NCBI RefSeq assembly: GCF_003350205.1 | Contig: NZ_QLLC01000003.1 | Location: 1-64,000, forward strand | Length of the DNA stretch: 64,000 nt | Direction: 5' to 3' | From: Brevundimonas bullata | Lineage (GTDB): Bacteria; Pseudomonadota; Alphaproteobacteria; Caulobacterales; Caulobacteraceae | Part shown: piece by piece, positions 1-7,718 of the stretch | Numbering within the stretch: position 1 is the first letter of the stretch | Layout of the letters: every line of letters begins with the position of its first letter | Position numbers and translations under genes: made by a program | Notes under the pieces: generated by a model | Told to the model about the DNA's origin: nothing | The model's input: only the letters and a program-made list of their open reading frames with translations | Database searches by the model: none

Positions 1-1071
1 CGATGGCGGCGTCGCGGCTGGCGCGCTGGATGTCGGCTTGGCTGACGCGGGCGGCGCGGGCGGAGCCGGCGGCGCGATCCAGCTGATGTCGTCGGCGCGA
101 GACGTCAGCTCTACGGCGGCCAGGGGCGTGGCGACGGCCAGCAGGGCGCCTGCGGACAGGAACAGGGCCAGGGGGCGGGACGCGGTCTTTTGTCGGGCCT
201 TCATGATGCGGCTTATCCTTTTGGCGAGAGAAGCGGGGGACCCGGTCATGCCCAAGGCGGCGATCTGAGAACCGGCCGGGCAGGTGAAGTCTGAGGCGAG
301 GTCGAGCAGGGCGCGGGCGTAGGCATGGCGATCCATGCGGTCGACGGCGAGGGCGTCGGCGGCTTCCTCGGTTCGGGCGGACAGGCTGGCGTGCAGCAGC
401 CAGACCAGGGGATTGAACCAGAAGAGGGCCAGGGCCAGACGCGACATAAGAGCAAAGACCCAGTCGCCGCGTCGGATGTGGGCCAGTTCATGAGCAAGAA
501 TCGCTTGCGCCGTTTCGGGGCGGCGCACGGCGTCCTCGCCGATCAGGATGACGCCCGGCGGCGGACCCCAGCTGAGCGGAGCGCGGACGCGGGGCGAGGC
601 GATCAGGCGGGCGCCGGCCGGGGCGTCGAGGCGGGCCAGGGTTTCGGTCCAGACGCGATGGGTCACGGGGCGGCCGGTCTCGGTCCAGCGATTCAGGACC
701 CATACGCCCAGGGCGAAGCGGCCAACGACCAGCATCAGTCCGGCGGCATAGGCGAAGGCGGCGATCAGGGGCCAGGACAGGCGGGCGGGGGCTTCGCCGC
801 TGACGGCGACCCCGGCGATCGGCTGAAGGTCCAGGCGCCAGGAACGGGTCTCGGGCAGGTCGGCGGCGGCGGGCGGGTTCAGCCAGGCCAGCTCCACCTG
901 GGGGCCGAGCCAGAGGAAGAGCGGCAGGGCCAGCAGCAGGCAGACGCTCACCCTCAGGATGGCGGCGCGCTCGCGGGCGGGACGAGCGACGAGCAGGGCT
1001 GAAAGCCCCAGGCCAGCCGCGGCGATGACGCCGGATTTGAGCAGGAGTTCGAGGAGGAGGGGCCAGGTCAC
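1..1071 (-). CDS. BlaR1/MecR1-like M56 family membrane metallopeptidase (partial, 3' end outside window)
   Basis: Membrane zinc peptidase of the kind that senses beta-lactams or other envelope stress and inactivates a BlaI-type repressor. The frame is open from a GTG at 1071 to the left edge. N-terminal hydrophobic helices are followed by a zinc site HELAH at residues 194-198, with a downstream EEAAD segment likely giving the third ligand, then another transmembrane helix near residues 290-315 and an Ala/Pro-rich periplasmic tail. The GTG overlaps the TGA of the upstream blaI-like gene (GTGA), so the two are translationally coupled. The sensor end is outside the window, so a penicillin-binding domain can be neither seen nor excluded. 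The signal sensed is unknown. Confidence 0.88.
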   Translation of the reverse strand, partial: MTWPLLLELLLKSGVIAAAGLGLSALLVARPARERAAILRVSVCLLLALPLFLWLGPQVELAWLNPPAAADLPETRSWRLDLQPIAGVAVSGEAPARLSWPLIAAFAYAAGLMLVVGRFALGVWVLNRWTETGRPVTHRVWTETLARLDAPAGARLIASPRVRAPLSWGPPPGVILIGEDAVRRPETAQAILAHELAHIRRGDWVFALMSRLALALFWFNPLVWLLHASLSARTEEAADALAVDRMDRHAYARALLDLASDFTCPAGSQIAALGMTGSPASLAKRISRIMKARQKTASRPLALFLSAGALLAVATPLAAVELTSRADDISWIAPPAPPAPPASAKPTSSAPAATPPS

Positions 1072-1436
1072 GAAGGGGCCTCCTCGCCCGCAGCGTCGAT
1101 GGCGCGGCGCAGGGCGGCCAGTTCCTCGGGCTTCAGCGTCTTGGTGAGGCCCAGCAGGGCGGTGGCGGCTGAAGCCGCCGATCCGGCGAAGAAGGTGTCG
1201 ACCATGCGGCGCAGGGCGCTGTCCGCCAGGGCGCGCCCCTGTGGGGCCGGGCGCCAGGCGCCGTCGGCGCTGCGGATCACCAGGCCCTTGGCCTCAAGGC
1301 GTTTCAGCAGGGTGCGCACGGCGGAATCGCTGAGCGGGTCGCGCAGCGAGTCTCGGACGGCGGCGGTCGCCCCCTGGCCCAGTCCGCACAGGGTTTCGAA
1401 CACCTCCCGTTCTCTGCGAGGCAGGGTTTCGATCAT
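1068..1436 (-). CDS. BlaI/MecI/CopY family transcriptional repressor
   Basis: A 122-residue winged-helix repressor, the usual length for BlaI/MecI proteins. The N-terminal two thirds has the winged-helix pattern: a LPRREREV start, a VRDSL...AVRTLLKRLEAKGLV recognition region and a beta wing. The C-terminal third is the helical dimerisation segment that the partner M56 peptidase would cleave. It is the first gene of a two-gene operon with the M56 peptidase, overlapping it by 4 nt. Two abutting dyads centred on TACA...TGTA-type sequence lie 18-45 nt upstream and are the probable operator. The regulon may extend beyond beta-lactam resistance; no beta-lactamase gene is visible here. Confidence 0.9.
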   Translation of the reverse strand: MIETLPRREREVFETLCGLGQGATAAVRDSLRDPLSDSAVRTLLKRLEAKGLVIRSADGAWRPAPQGRALADSALRRMVDTFFAGSAASAATALLGLTKTLKPEELAALRRAIDAAGEEAPS

Positions 1437-1453
1437 GGCGCGCCCTCATGTCT

Positions 1454-1481
1454 GCTACATATGTAGCGCTACATGCGTAGC
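1454..1481. promoter_or_regulatory. Tandem BlaI-type operator dyads
   Basis: Two 14-bp dyads abut: GCTACATATGTAGC (1454-1467, a perfect palindrome) and GCTACATGCGTAGC (1468-1481, one central mismatch pair). Both contain the TACAnnTGTA-like core bound by BlaI/MecI dimers. They lie just upstream of the repressor start, as expected for autoregulation of the blaI-M56 operon. Binding is inferred from sequence and position. Confidence 0.8.
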
Positions 1482-1534
1482 GGAATGCGGCGACAATACG
1501 GCGATATATGTGAACTTTCAGACAGGCGCAGCCC

Positions 1535-1564
1535 AAAGAAAAAGGCCCGGCGTTTCCGCCGGGC
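1535..1564 (-). terminator. Rho-independent terminator of cdnL/carD
   Basis: Read on the minus strand, an 8-bp GC stem (GCCCGGCG with CGCCGGGC, 4-nt loop) is followed by a U-rich run. It lies about 30 nt after the carD-family stop codon, between that gene and the oppositely controlled blaI operon. Confidence 0.88.
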
Positions 1565-1591
1565 TTGGTCGTATCAGCTTGTCGCCTGGGA

Positions 1592-2152
1592 TCAGGCGGC
1601 TTCGGCCTCGGCCTCGGCGGCGGCCAGTTCGGCGGCGGTCGGGACCGGCTTCTTGGCGCTCAGCGACTTGGCCAGCAGGGCGACGGCGGCGTCCTTGTCG
1701 ATGCGGTTGGCGGCGGCGACTTCGCGGGCCATGCGGTCCAGGGCCGATTCGTAGAGCTGACGCTCCGAATAGGACTGTTCCGGCTGGGTGTCGGCGCGGT
1801 GCAGGTCGCGGACCACCTCGGCGATCGAGATCAGGTCGCCCGAGTTGATCTTGGCTTCATATTCCTGGGCGCGACGCGACCACATGGTGCGCTTGACGCG
1901 GGCGCGGCCCTTCAGCGTGGTCAGAGCCTTGGTGACGGTGTCGTCGGCGGCCAGGGTGCGCAGGCCGGCGGTCTTGGCCTTCTTGGTCGGGACGCGCAGG
2001 GTCATCTTTTCGTGGTCGAAGGTCACGACGTAGACTTCCAGCGACATGCCGGCGACTTCCTGAGTCTCGATCGCGGCGACCTTGCCGACGCCATGGGCGG
2101 GATAGACCACCGCATCGCCAACCTTGAATTCCAGACCGGTCTTGCTCGTCAT
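1592..2152 (-). CDS. cdnL: CarD-family transcriptional regulator (CdnL)
   Basis: RNA-polymerase-binding regulator that stabilises open complexes, notably at rRNA and housekeeping promoters. In Caulobacter, CdnL links nutrient status to growth. The N-terminal CarD/TRCF interaction domain spans about residues 1-75 (FKVGDAVVYPAHGVGKV start, typical of the family). The rest is the helical DNA-contacting domain, with a SRRAQEYEAKI segment and an Ala/Glu-rich tail. The ATG at 2152 is chosen over the longer frame (2215) because it has an AAAGGA Shine-Dalgarno and matches family N-termini. The product is 186 aa. It appears monocistronic, with its own terminator downstream. Confidence 0.93.
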   Translation of the reverse strand: MTSKTGLEFKVGDAVVYPAHGVGKVAAIETQEVAGMSLEVYVVTFDHEKMTLRVPTKKAKTAGLRTLAADDTVTKALTTLKGRARVKRTMWSRRAQEYEAKINSGDLISIAEVVRDLHRADTQPEQSYSERQLYESALDRMAREVAAANRIDKDAAVALLAKSLSAKKPVPTAAELAAAEAEAEAA

Positions 2153-2464
2153 GTCATTCCTTTCCCGGAACAGGGGCGAAGCGAAGCGCCGAACGCAGCT
2201 GATGGTCGAAAACAACCCCGCCGCCGGAAACTGGTCCCGTCGGTTGGGTCGTCAGGTCACACATCAGAAACGAAAGCGGATCACCGAACCTCTGGCCGAC
2301 CCCGTCTGTTCGGCGGGGGACTGTCGCAAACGCGGGCGGCGCGCATGACTGCGGAACCGCCCGTTTCGAATAGGGAGGAACCTATCATAAAATTAGGAAA
2401 TCTCAAAACATCCACAGGACGACTGAGCGGTTCCGGCACTTTGTGACCGGATTGTGTCCAGAAC
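2153..2464. other. Intergenic region between fdxA and cdnL
   Basis: About 310 bp with no convincing gene. The stretch 2385-2415 is locally AT-rich (around CATAAAATTAGG) and probably holds the cdnL promoter on the minus strand. I could not place a convincing -35/-10 pair with normal spacing. Confidence 0.5.
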
Positions 2465-2806
2465 TTAGGAGCCCTTGCCGGGTTTGGGGCTGAAGTATTT
2501 CTCGAACTTGCCGGTTTCGCGCTCATACTGTTCGCGGTCGGCAGGGGGCGTGCCCTTGACCGTGATGTTGGGCCAGACCTTGGCGTACTCGGCGTTGACC
2601 TGCAGCCACTTGCCGTCGGGTTCGTCCTCGGTGTCGGGGACGATGGCGTCGACGGGGCATTCCGGCTCGCAGACGCCGCAGTCAATGCACTCGTCGGGGG
2701 CGATCACCAGGAAGTTCTCGCCCTCATAGAAGCAGTCCACCGGACAGACCTCGACACAGTCCATGAACTTACATTTCACGCAGGCGTCGGTGACGATGTA
2801 GGTCAT
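2465..2806 (-). CDS. fdxA: Seven-iron ferredoxin FdxA
   Basis: Soluble low-potential electron carrier with one [3Fe-4S] and one [4Fe-4S] cluster. The N-terminus [17 protein letters not shown] is followed by VEVCPVDCF, and a second motif [12 protein letters not shown] lies near residues 39-50, the standard FdxA arrangement. Length (113 aa) fits the family. The start at 2806 is chosen over an upstream in-frame start at 2833 because conserved homologues begin MTYIV. It is a single gene between cdnL and the divergent yceI-like gene. The electron donor and acceptor are not indicated by neighbours. Confidence 0.93.
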   Translation of the reverse strand: MTYIVTDACVKCKFMDCVEVCPVDCFYEGENFLVIAPDECIDCGVCEPECPVDAIVPDTEDEPDGKWLQVNAEYAKVWPNITVKGTPPADREQYERETGKFEKYFSPKPGKGS

Positions 2807-2977
2807 GGCGGTCGGGCGGGCTCTTTGGGGCAATCAAGGTCGAGGGCGGGCAAATGGCCCCGCCGGAACCAACTGTCAACCGAGGGCGCTGTCGCAAGGG
2901 CGTGGGACGCTTGACGGGCCTGGGTCGCGTCTGCATCCCTTACGATTACAGATCGCCGCTCAAAAGGAGGTTCGCCC

Positions 2978-3610
2978 ATGCGTTTCGTCGCTCGTTCCAC
3001 AGTCGTTCGTATCGGCGCGGGGGCTGTCGCCCTCAGCCTTCTGGCCGGGGGCGCCGTCGTCGCCCAGGCCGCCCTGACCAAGGTTCCGTCCGAGGTTCAG
3101 GCCGGCGACTACAAGCTGGATTCCGCCCACGGCAAGATCACCTGGTCGGTCGATCATCTGGGCTTCTCTACCTATGTCGGCCAGTTCGTGAACGTGCAGG
3201 CCGAGCTGAAGCTGGACCCGGCTAATCCTTCCGCCAGCAGCCTGACGGCGACCATTCCTCTGACCGAGGTGGATTCCAACTCGGACGGACTGAATAAGCA
3301 CCTGCAGACGGCGGACTTCTTCGACACCGCCAACCACCCGGTCGCCACCTTCCGCTCGACCCGCATCGTCGTCGACCCGTCCGAGCCGAACGAGGCCATG
3401 GTCTATGGCGAACTGACCCTGCGGGGCGTGACCAAGCCGGTGACGATGGAGGTCGAGTTCAACCAGGCGGGTCAGACGCGCGGCGGCTACAAGGCCGGGT
3501 TTGACGGCGAGGCCAAGATCAAGCGCTCCGACTTCGGCATCACCTTCGGCCTGCCGGCGCTGGGCGACGAGGTGGAGCTGCACATCGAAGGCGAGTTCGT
3601 GAAGCCGTAG
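2978..3610 (+). CDS. YceI-family periplasmic lipid-binding protein
   Basis: A 210-residue exported protein with an N-terminal signal peptide (hydrophobic core about residues 14-30, cleavage near AQA), then a single YceI lipocalin-like barrel. The family binds isoprenoid or fatty-acyl ligands, but the ligand here is not predictable. Family features include YKLDSAHGKITWSVDHLGFS near the start of the mature protein and the usual KRSDFGITFG stretch near residue 185. A strong AAAGGAGG site lies 7 nt before the ATG. It is alone on the plus strand, and repeat copy A starts 8 nt after its stop. Confidence 0.92.
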   Translation: MRFVARSTVVRIGAGAVALSLLAGGAVVAQAALTKVPSEVQAGDYKLDSAHGKITWSVDHLGFSTYVGQFVNVQAELKLDPANPSASSLTATIPLTEVDSNSDGLNKHLQTADFFDTANHPVATFRSTRIVVDPSEPNEAMVYGELTLRGVTKPVTMEVEFNQAGQTRGGYKAGFDGEAKIKRSDFGITFGLPALGDEVELHIEGEFVKP

Positions 3611-3618
3611 ACGGCTTC

Positions 3619-3756
3619 TTTCCTCCCCATTCCATGGGGAGGGGGACCACGAAGTGGTGGAGGGGGCGACGCAAACTTCAGCCGTCGAGACGCCCCCTCC
3701 GTCTCGTCGCCTTCGGCGTCGATCCACCTCCCCATCGCTGCGCGACAGGGAGGAAA
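3619..3756 (+). repeat. Palindromic intergenic repeat, copy A (forward)
   Basis: First of nine copies of one element in this window. It begins TTTCCTCCCCAT, folds into a small hairpin (CCTCCCC with GGGGAGG), has a central pair of facing arms GGAGGGGGCG and CGCCCCCTCC, and ends with a second hairpin and GGGAGGAAA. It lies between the ends of the convergent yceI-like and S4-domain genes. Confidence 0.9.
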
Positions 3757-3761
3757 GTGGG

Positions 3762-4064
3762 TCAGGCTTCCGGCGCGTCGAGCGCCGCATAAAGGGCGCG
3801 GGCTTCCTCGGGAGGGCCGCGCCTTTCGCCTAGGTGGAGCACGCGTACGGTGATCAGCCGCCCGCCTTGGGCGAACAGCAGGTCGTCGCCGGGGTGGACG
3901 CTGCGGCTGGGCTTGTCGAGGCGGGTCTGGACGCCGTGGTGGGTCAGGCGGATCAGGCCGCGCTCGACCATGTCGGCGGCGACGCTACGGGTCCTGGCGA
4001 AGCGCGCGCGCCATAGCCACAGGTCGATACGGCAGCTGTCCTCGCCTCTGGAGGCGGCGGTCAC
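3762..4064 (-). CDS. S4-domain RNA-binding protein (HslR-like)
   Basis: A 100-residue protein made almost entirely of one S4 RNA-binding domain: CRIDLWLWRARFARTRS, then VERGLIRL...RLDKPSRSVHPGDDL. This resembles HslR/Hsp15, which rescues stalled 50S subunits carrying peptidyl-tRNA. It begins with GTG overlapping the TGA of the upstream helicase gene (GTGA), so the two are translationally coupled. A shared role in RNA metabolism is likely. The C-terminus is shorter than E. coli Hsp15 and lacks its long basic tail, so identity with Hsp15 is not certain. Confidence 0.88.
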   Translation of the reverse strand: MTAASRGEDSCRIDLWLWRARFARTRSVAADMVERGLIRLTHHGVQTRLDKPSRSVHPGDDLLFAQGGRLITVRVLHLGERRGPPEEARALYAALDAPEA

Positions 4065-6559
4065 GCGGAGGCGGCCTTGCGCCTCGGGCGGCGCTGGCGG
4101 CGCGGGGGCGCGGACGGCTGGGTCAATTGGGCCAAGGCGGCGAAGGGCGAGTCCTTGGGCGGCGGGGCGGGCTTGCCGGGGCGTGCCGCCTTGTCGGCGC
4201 GGGGCAGACGCAGGGCGGCCTGTACGGCGCGGGCCTGTTCGGCGGTCCAGCCCAGTTCGGCCAGGGCCTCCTCCGGCAGCGGCGCCTTGCCCGCCGCGCG
4301 TGACAGGTCAGCGAAGCGTTCCAGCGTCTCCACCGGCGTGCTCCACGATCCGACGGCGCGACGCCCGAAGGCTGACAGCGCGCGGGGCGAGGGCGCCGGC
4401 GATGGTATGGGCGACAGGGCCTCGCCGGCGGGACGGAAGGGCTCGACGACGAAGGCCTGGGCCAGCAGCCGGGCGCGGGGCTTGAGCGCGCCGGGCAGCC
4501 AGACGGAATGGGCGCCGACCCGGATCGCAAAGGTCTTGACCGTGCGCCGCTCGTGCTGGCTCAGCGCCGCCAGATCGCGTTCGACCTCGGCGCGGGGGAT
4601 GACGCCGCCCGCCTCGATCAGGCGGAAGGCCAGGCCGCGCGGCAGGCCGGTCAGGCTGCCGTTGTCGAGCGCCTGACGCAGGCGACGCAGGTCGCGAAGG
4701 GCGCGCCCGGCCTCGCCCGTCAGCCAGGCCTCGATCCGTCGTTGCGCTCGCTCGCGCGCCGGGACCGGGCCGAGATCGCCCAGCAGCCGCACGCGCGGGG
4801 CGAAGGGATCGTCGTTGATGATCCGGGCCGTCAAGGCGCCCTGCCACAGCACATCGCCGCCGCCTGAGCGCGGGTTGGGAATGACGCTGAAGGCCTCATC
4901 GGCCTCGGCGGCCAGCTTGCCTAGGCGCCGGGCGATCTCGGGTCCGACAGCGCGGGTCGCGGCCTGTCTCAGCGCCCGGTCGGCCAGGGCCGAGCCGCCC
5001 GCGTCGGGGGTGAAATGAGCCCCCTCCAGATGACCGACCACCTCGCCTTCGACCGTCACCTCGCCGTCGTCGGCCACGCCCGCGACCGTGTCGGAGCGCA
5101 CGTTCAGCGCCCGCATCAGGGCCGTGGTGCGCCGGTCGACGAAGCGGGCGGTCAGGCGTTCGTGCAGGACGTCGCTGAGCCGTTCTTCCAGCGCCTTGGT
5201 CTGGTCGCGCCAGCCCTGGGCCTGATCCATCCAGTCGGGGCGGTTGGCGATGTAGGCCAGGGTCCGCACCCCGGCCAGCCGCGCCGACAGCTGGTCGATC
5301 TGGCCGTCGTCGCGGTCCAGATCGTTGAAGCGCGGGGCGACCCAGTCCTCGGTCAGGCGGCCCCGGCGGCTGGTCAGGGCGGTGAAGATCTCCTTCGACA
5401 GGCGGGCGTGCTCGTCCAGGGTGGTCTTCTGGAAGTCCGGCAGCTGACAGGTCTCCCACAGCCGCATCAGGGCACCGCGCGAACGGGCCACCTTCTTGAC
5501 GTCCTCGTCAGCCGCAAAGCGCCGCAGCAGGGTCTCGTCCAGCGCCTGGGCCGTCAGCCGCAGGCCGAAGCGCTCGGGCGACACTGTCAGCGAGCGCAGC
5601 AGGTCGGGCAGGGTGTCGAAGTCCAGCCGCCCGTGGCGCCATTCGGCGGCCTCGACCGGATCGAAACGGTGAGTAACCACCTGTTCGAGGATGTCCTCGT
5701 CCAGTTCGTCGGCCTCGCCCGTCACGCCGAAGGTGCCGTCGCGCAGGTGACGACCGGCGCGCCCGGCGATCTGGCCGATTTCAGACGCGTGCAGCCAGCG
5801 GGTGCGCGTGCCGTCGAACTTACGAAGCCCGGCGAAGGCGACATGGTCCACGTCCATGTTCAGCCCCATGCCGATGGCGTCGGTGGCGACCAGGAAGTCC
5901 ACCTCGCCCGACTGGAACAGCTCGACCTGGGCGTTGCGGGTGCGGGGGCTGAGACTTCCCATGACCACGGCGGCCCCGCCGCGTTGGCGGCGCAGCAGCT
6001 CGGCGATGGCGTAGACCTGCTCGGTCGAGAAGGCGACGACGGCGCTGCGGCGGGGCAGGCGGGTCAGCTTCTTCGATCCGGCGTAGGACAGGGTGGACAG
6101 GCGCTCGCGCGTGACGATCTCGGCCTCGGGGACCAGGGCGCGGATCAGGGGGGCCATGGTGCCGGCCCCCAGGAACATGGTCTCGAAACGCCCGCGCGCG
6201 TGCAGCAGGCGCTGGGTGAAGACATGGCCGCGCTCCGGGTCGGCGACCAGTTGGATCTCATCGACCGCCAGGAACTCGACCTGGCGCTCCAGCGGCATGG
6301 CCTCGACGGTGCAGACGAAATAGGCCGGGCGCGGCGGGACGATCTTCTCCTCGCCGGTGATCAGGGCGACGGCGGCGGCCCCGCGCTGCTTGACGATCCG
6401 CTCATAGATCTCGCGCGCCAGGAGGCGCAGCGGCAGGCCGATCATGCCCGAGGCGTGACCCAGCATCCGCTCGACCGCCAGGTGGGTCTTGCCGGTGTTG
6501 GTGGGGCCCAGGATCGCCGTGACGCGCGATGGGGCCAAGCCTGCGGAACGATCACTCAT
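4061..6559 (-). CDS. Suv3-like DExH RNA helicase
   Basis: An 832-residue ATP-dependent RNA helicase related to mitochondrial Suv3, a type common in alphaproteobacteria. RecA-like domain 1 has Walker A GPTNTGKT at residues 18-25 and the DEIQ motif at 100-103. Domain 2 carries VATDAIGMGLNMDVDHV and the motif VI-like QIAGRAGRH. The long C-terminal part (about residues 330-780) is helical, and the final ~50 residues are Pro/Lys/Arg-rich, a plausible RNA-binding tail. Suv3 works with exoribonucleases in RNA decay, but the bacterial partner is unknown. It is first in a coupled pair with the S4 gene. Confidence 0.88.
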   Translation of the reverse strand: MSDRSAGLAPSRVTAILGPTNTGKTHLAVERMLGHASGMIGLPLRLLAREIYERIVKQRGAAAVALITGEEKIVPPRPAYFVCTVEAMPLERQVEFLAVDEIQLVADPERGHVFTQRLLHARGRFETMFLGAGTMAPLIRALVPEAEIVTRERLSTLSYAGSKKLTRLPRRSAVVAFSTEQVYAIAELLRRQRGGAAVVMGSLSPRTRNAQVELFQSGEVDFLVATDAIGMGLNMDVDHVAFAGLRKFDGTRTRWLHASEIGQIAGRAGRHLRDGTFGVTGEADELDEDILEQVVTHRFDPVEAAEWRHGRLDFDTLPDLLRSLTVSPERFGLRLTAQALDETLLRRFAADEDVKKVARSRGALMRLWETCQLPDFQKTTLDEHARLSKEIFTALTSRRGRLTEDWVAPRFNDLDRDDGQIDQLSARLAGVRTLAYIANRPDWMDQAQGWRDQTKALEERLSDVLHERLTARFVDRRTTALMRALNVRSDTVAGVADDGEVTVEGEVVGHLEGAHFTPDAGGSALADRALRQAATRAVGPEIARRLGKLAAEADEAFSVIPNPRSGGGDVLWQGALTARIINDDPFAPRVRLLGDLGPVPARERAQRRIEAWLTGEAGRALRDLRRLRQALDNGSLTGLPRGLAFRLIEAGGVIPRAEVERDLAALSQHERRTVKTFAIRVGAHSVWLPGALKPRARLLAQAFVVEPFRPAGEALSPIPSPAPSPRALSAFGRRAVGSWSTPVETLERFADLSRAAGKAPLPEEALAELGWTAEQARAVQAALRLPRADKAARPGKPAPPPKDSPFAALAQLTQPSAPPRRQRRPRRKAASA

Positions 6560-6887
6560 GCTGTGACGAAGGTGGCGACTTCCGCGCCGGGGTCAAGCGC
6601 GGCGATGGCGGGCCGGGTGCGGCGCGTCGCTATGCGGTCGGTTTGATCGCAAGGGCGGGCGATGGGGGGGTACGAGCTTGGCTATTCGTAAACGGATTCG
6701 GCCAATGGGCTGGAACAGGGGCGAAACGAATCAGGACCGAATCAGCGACTCGCTCCGATTCAGGCTTTGTTCCCTACAAGATATTGTAGCTTAACGCGGA
6801 TTAACCGCTAGGATTTTCTTGCCTAGTGGAAAACCCGGCCTGACCGTCTTTCCCTCGTCCCCGCGACCCGCTAGGGACGACCTGCGT
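6560..6887. other. Intergenic region between helicase and tRNA-Arg
   Basis: 328 bp without a convincing gene. It contains a dense GANTC cluster (described separately), an AT-rich stretch around 6776-6830 with TTAA-N6-TTAA at 6791-6804, and CTAGG/CCTAG inverted arms at 6808-6827. The promoters of the helicase gene and of the tRNA must lie here, but I could not assign exact hexamers. Confidence 0.5.
6695..6761. promoter_or_regulatory. Cluster of five GANTC (CcrM) methylation sites
   Basis: GANTC occurs at 6695, 6728, 6739, 6747 and 6757. The last four are spaced 11, 8 and 10 bp apart, about one helical turn. In Caulobacterales GANTC is methylated by the cell-cycle methylase CcrM and is generally rare. 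The cluster lies 136-203 bp upstream of the helicase start. A regulatory role is inference. Confidence 0.55.
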
Positions 6888-6964
6888 GGCCCCGTAGCTC
6901 AGCTGCATAGAGCAAGGCTTTCCTAAAGCCGAGGTCGGGGGTTGGAGTCCCTCCGGGGTCGCCA
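6888..6964 (+). tRNA. tRNA-Arg (CCT anticodon), CCA encoded
   Basis: 77 nt with a full cloverleaf. Acceptor stem GGCCCCG/CGGGGTC (one G-U pair), D stem GCTC/GAGC, anticodon loop TTCCTAA giving CCT, T stem GGGGG/CCCTC, discriminator G and encoded CCA. Oddities: the D loop reads AGCTGCATA, so position 19 is C, and the T loop reads TTGGAGT, so position 56 is G. The near-universal G19-C56 tertiary pair is therefore inverted. Pair 27-43 is A-G. It decodes AGG, a rare codon in such GC-rich genomes. Confidence 0.92.
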
Positions 6965-7151
6965 TGCCTTAAATTTTTATTTTAAATCAACGGCATGACT
7001 TTGGTTTGGCGTTGGGATTGACGCTGCCCTATTCGTGCTTGGGTGGAGAGAGCGGGCATCGGCCTTCCTGAGGACGGCTCGGGCCAGGGCGCTCCAATTG
7101 GAAACGCCCCGGAGCGATCCGGGGCGTTGGAAGCGTGGCTTTGGCAGAAGT

Positions 7152-7433
7152 CTATTCGAGTTCGGGACCATTTGCGGTGCACCGGCCCACGCGAACGTTT
7201 GCGTAGAACGAGGTGGTCTGCCCGTCGGTGTATTGGCTCGACCCTGCCCAGATCGGATTGCCCATGCCGCCGTAGCAGACCCCGTAGTTGCGCCCGACCT
7301 CAACGGTGTGGGTCGCGTCGCTGTAGTAGACGGTGTCGTAGAGGATGATCATTGAGGTCTGAGCGATGGCCGCGGTGGCGGTCAAGCCCAGGCAAGCTGC
7401 CGCTGCGACGACGAGGCGTTTCGAGATCTTCAT
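7152..7433 (-). CDS. Small secreted protein, unknown family (possibly DUF6289-like)
   Basis: A 93-residue protein with a clear Sec signal peptide (MKISKR, hydrophobic core, cleavage near AIAQ) and a small mature domain with two cysteines. The start at 7433 is chosen because GGAGGG lies 6 nt upstream. The mature part contains YYSDATHTVEVGRNYGVC, which matches the pattern of the divergent gene at 7719 (LYEDAAKTIVIG then RGC), so the two are paralogues. They resemble short exported families such as DUF6289, but that assignment is from memory and weak. The function is not known. Confidence 0.72.
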   Translation of the reverse strand: MKISKRLVVAAAACLGLTATAAIAQTSMIILYDTVYYSDATHTVEVGRNYGVCYGGMGNPIWAGSSQYTDGQTTSFYANVRVGRCTANGPELE

Positions 7434-7718
7434 TTCACCCTCCAAAACCTTCCCAACGAAGGTTTCGAACACTCACGTTACGCGGATTGTGGAGTCAACC
7501 TTAGATAGGTGTCACAGAGCCGTTCCGGCGGCTGTCTCTCAAGCGTCCTAAGGCAAGAAGTAGACCTAGGCAGCCTTGTGTTTGCTGGCCTGCATGACGC
7601 CCAGCGACAGAATGTCATGCCGCCAAAGCATACATTCACACAACTGTGAGTTGTTCGTTCTGACCGACTGTCATCTGCTCGGGTTCGCGTCGTAGTGGCG
7701 CAAGTTGGGAGGAAAGAT

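Noticed and set aside
5015..6646. Long plus-strand open frame (543 codons) opposite the helicase gene
   Set aside because: GC-rich codon bias makes long antisense frames. The minus-strand frame has complete helicase motifs, and the plus-strand product has no recognisable domain.
6560..6887. Chromosome origin
   Set aside because: GANTC sites and a CtrA-like repeat are present, but no DnaA boxes and no origin-type neighbours (hemE, rpmH, dnaA, parAB).
6888..6964. tRNA pseudogene
   Set aside because: All stems except one terminal anticodon-stem pair are intact, CCA is encoded, and the two unusual bases at 19 and 56 remain complementary. A functional gene is more likely, though not proven.
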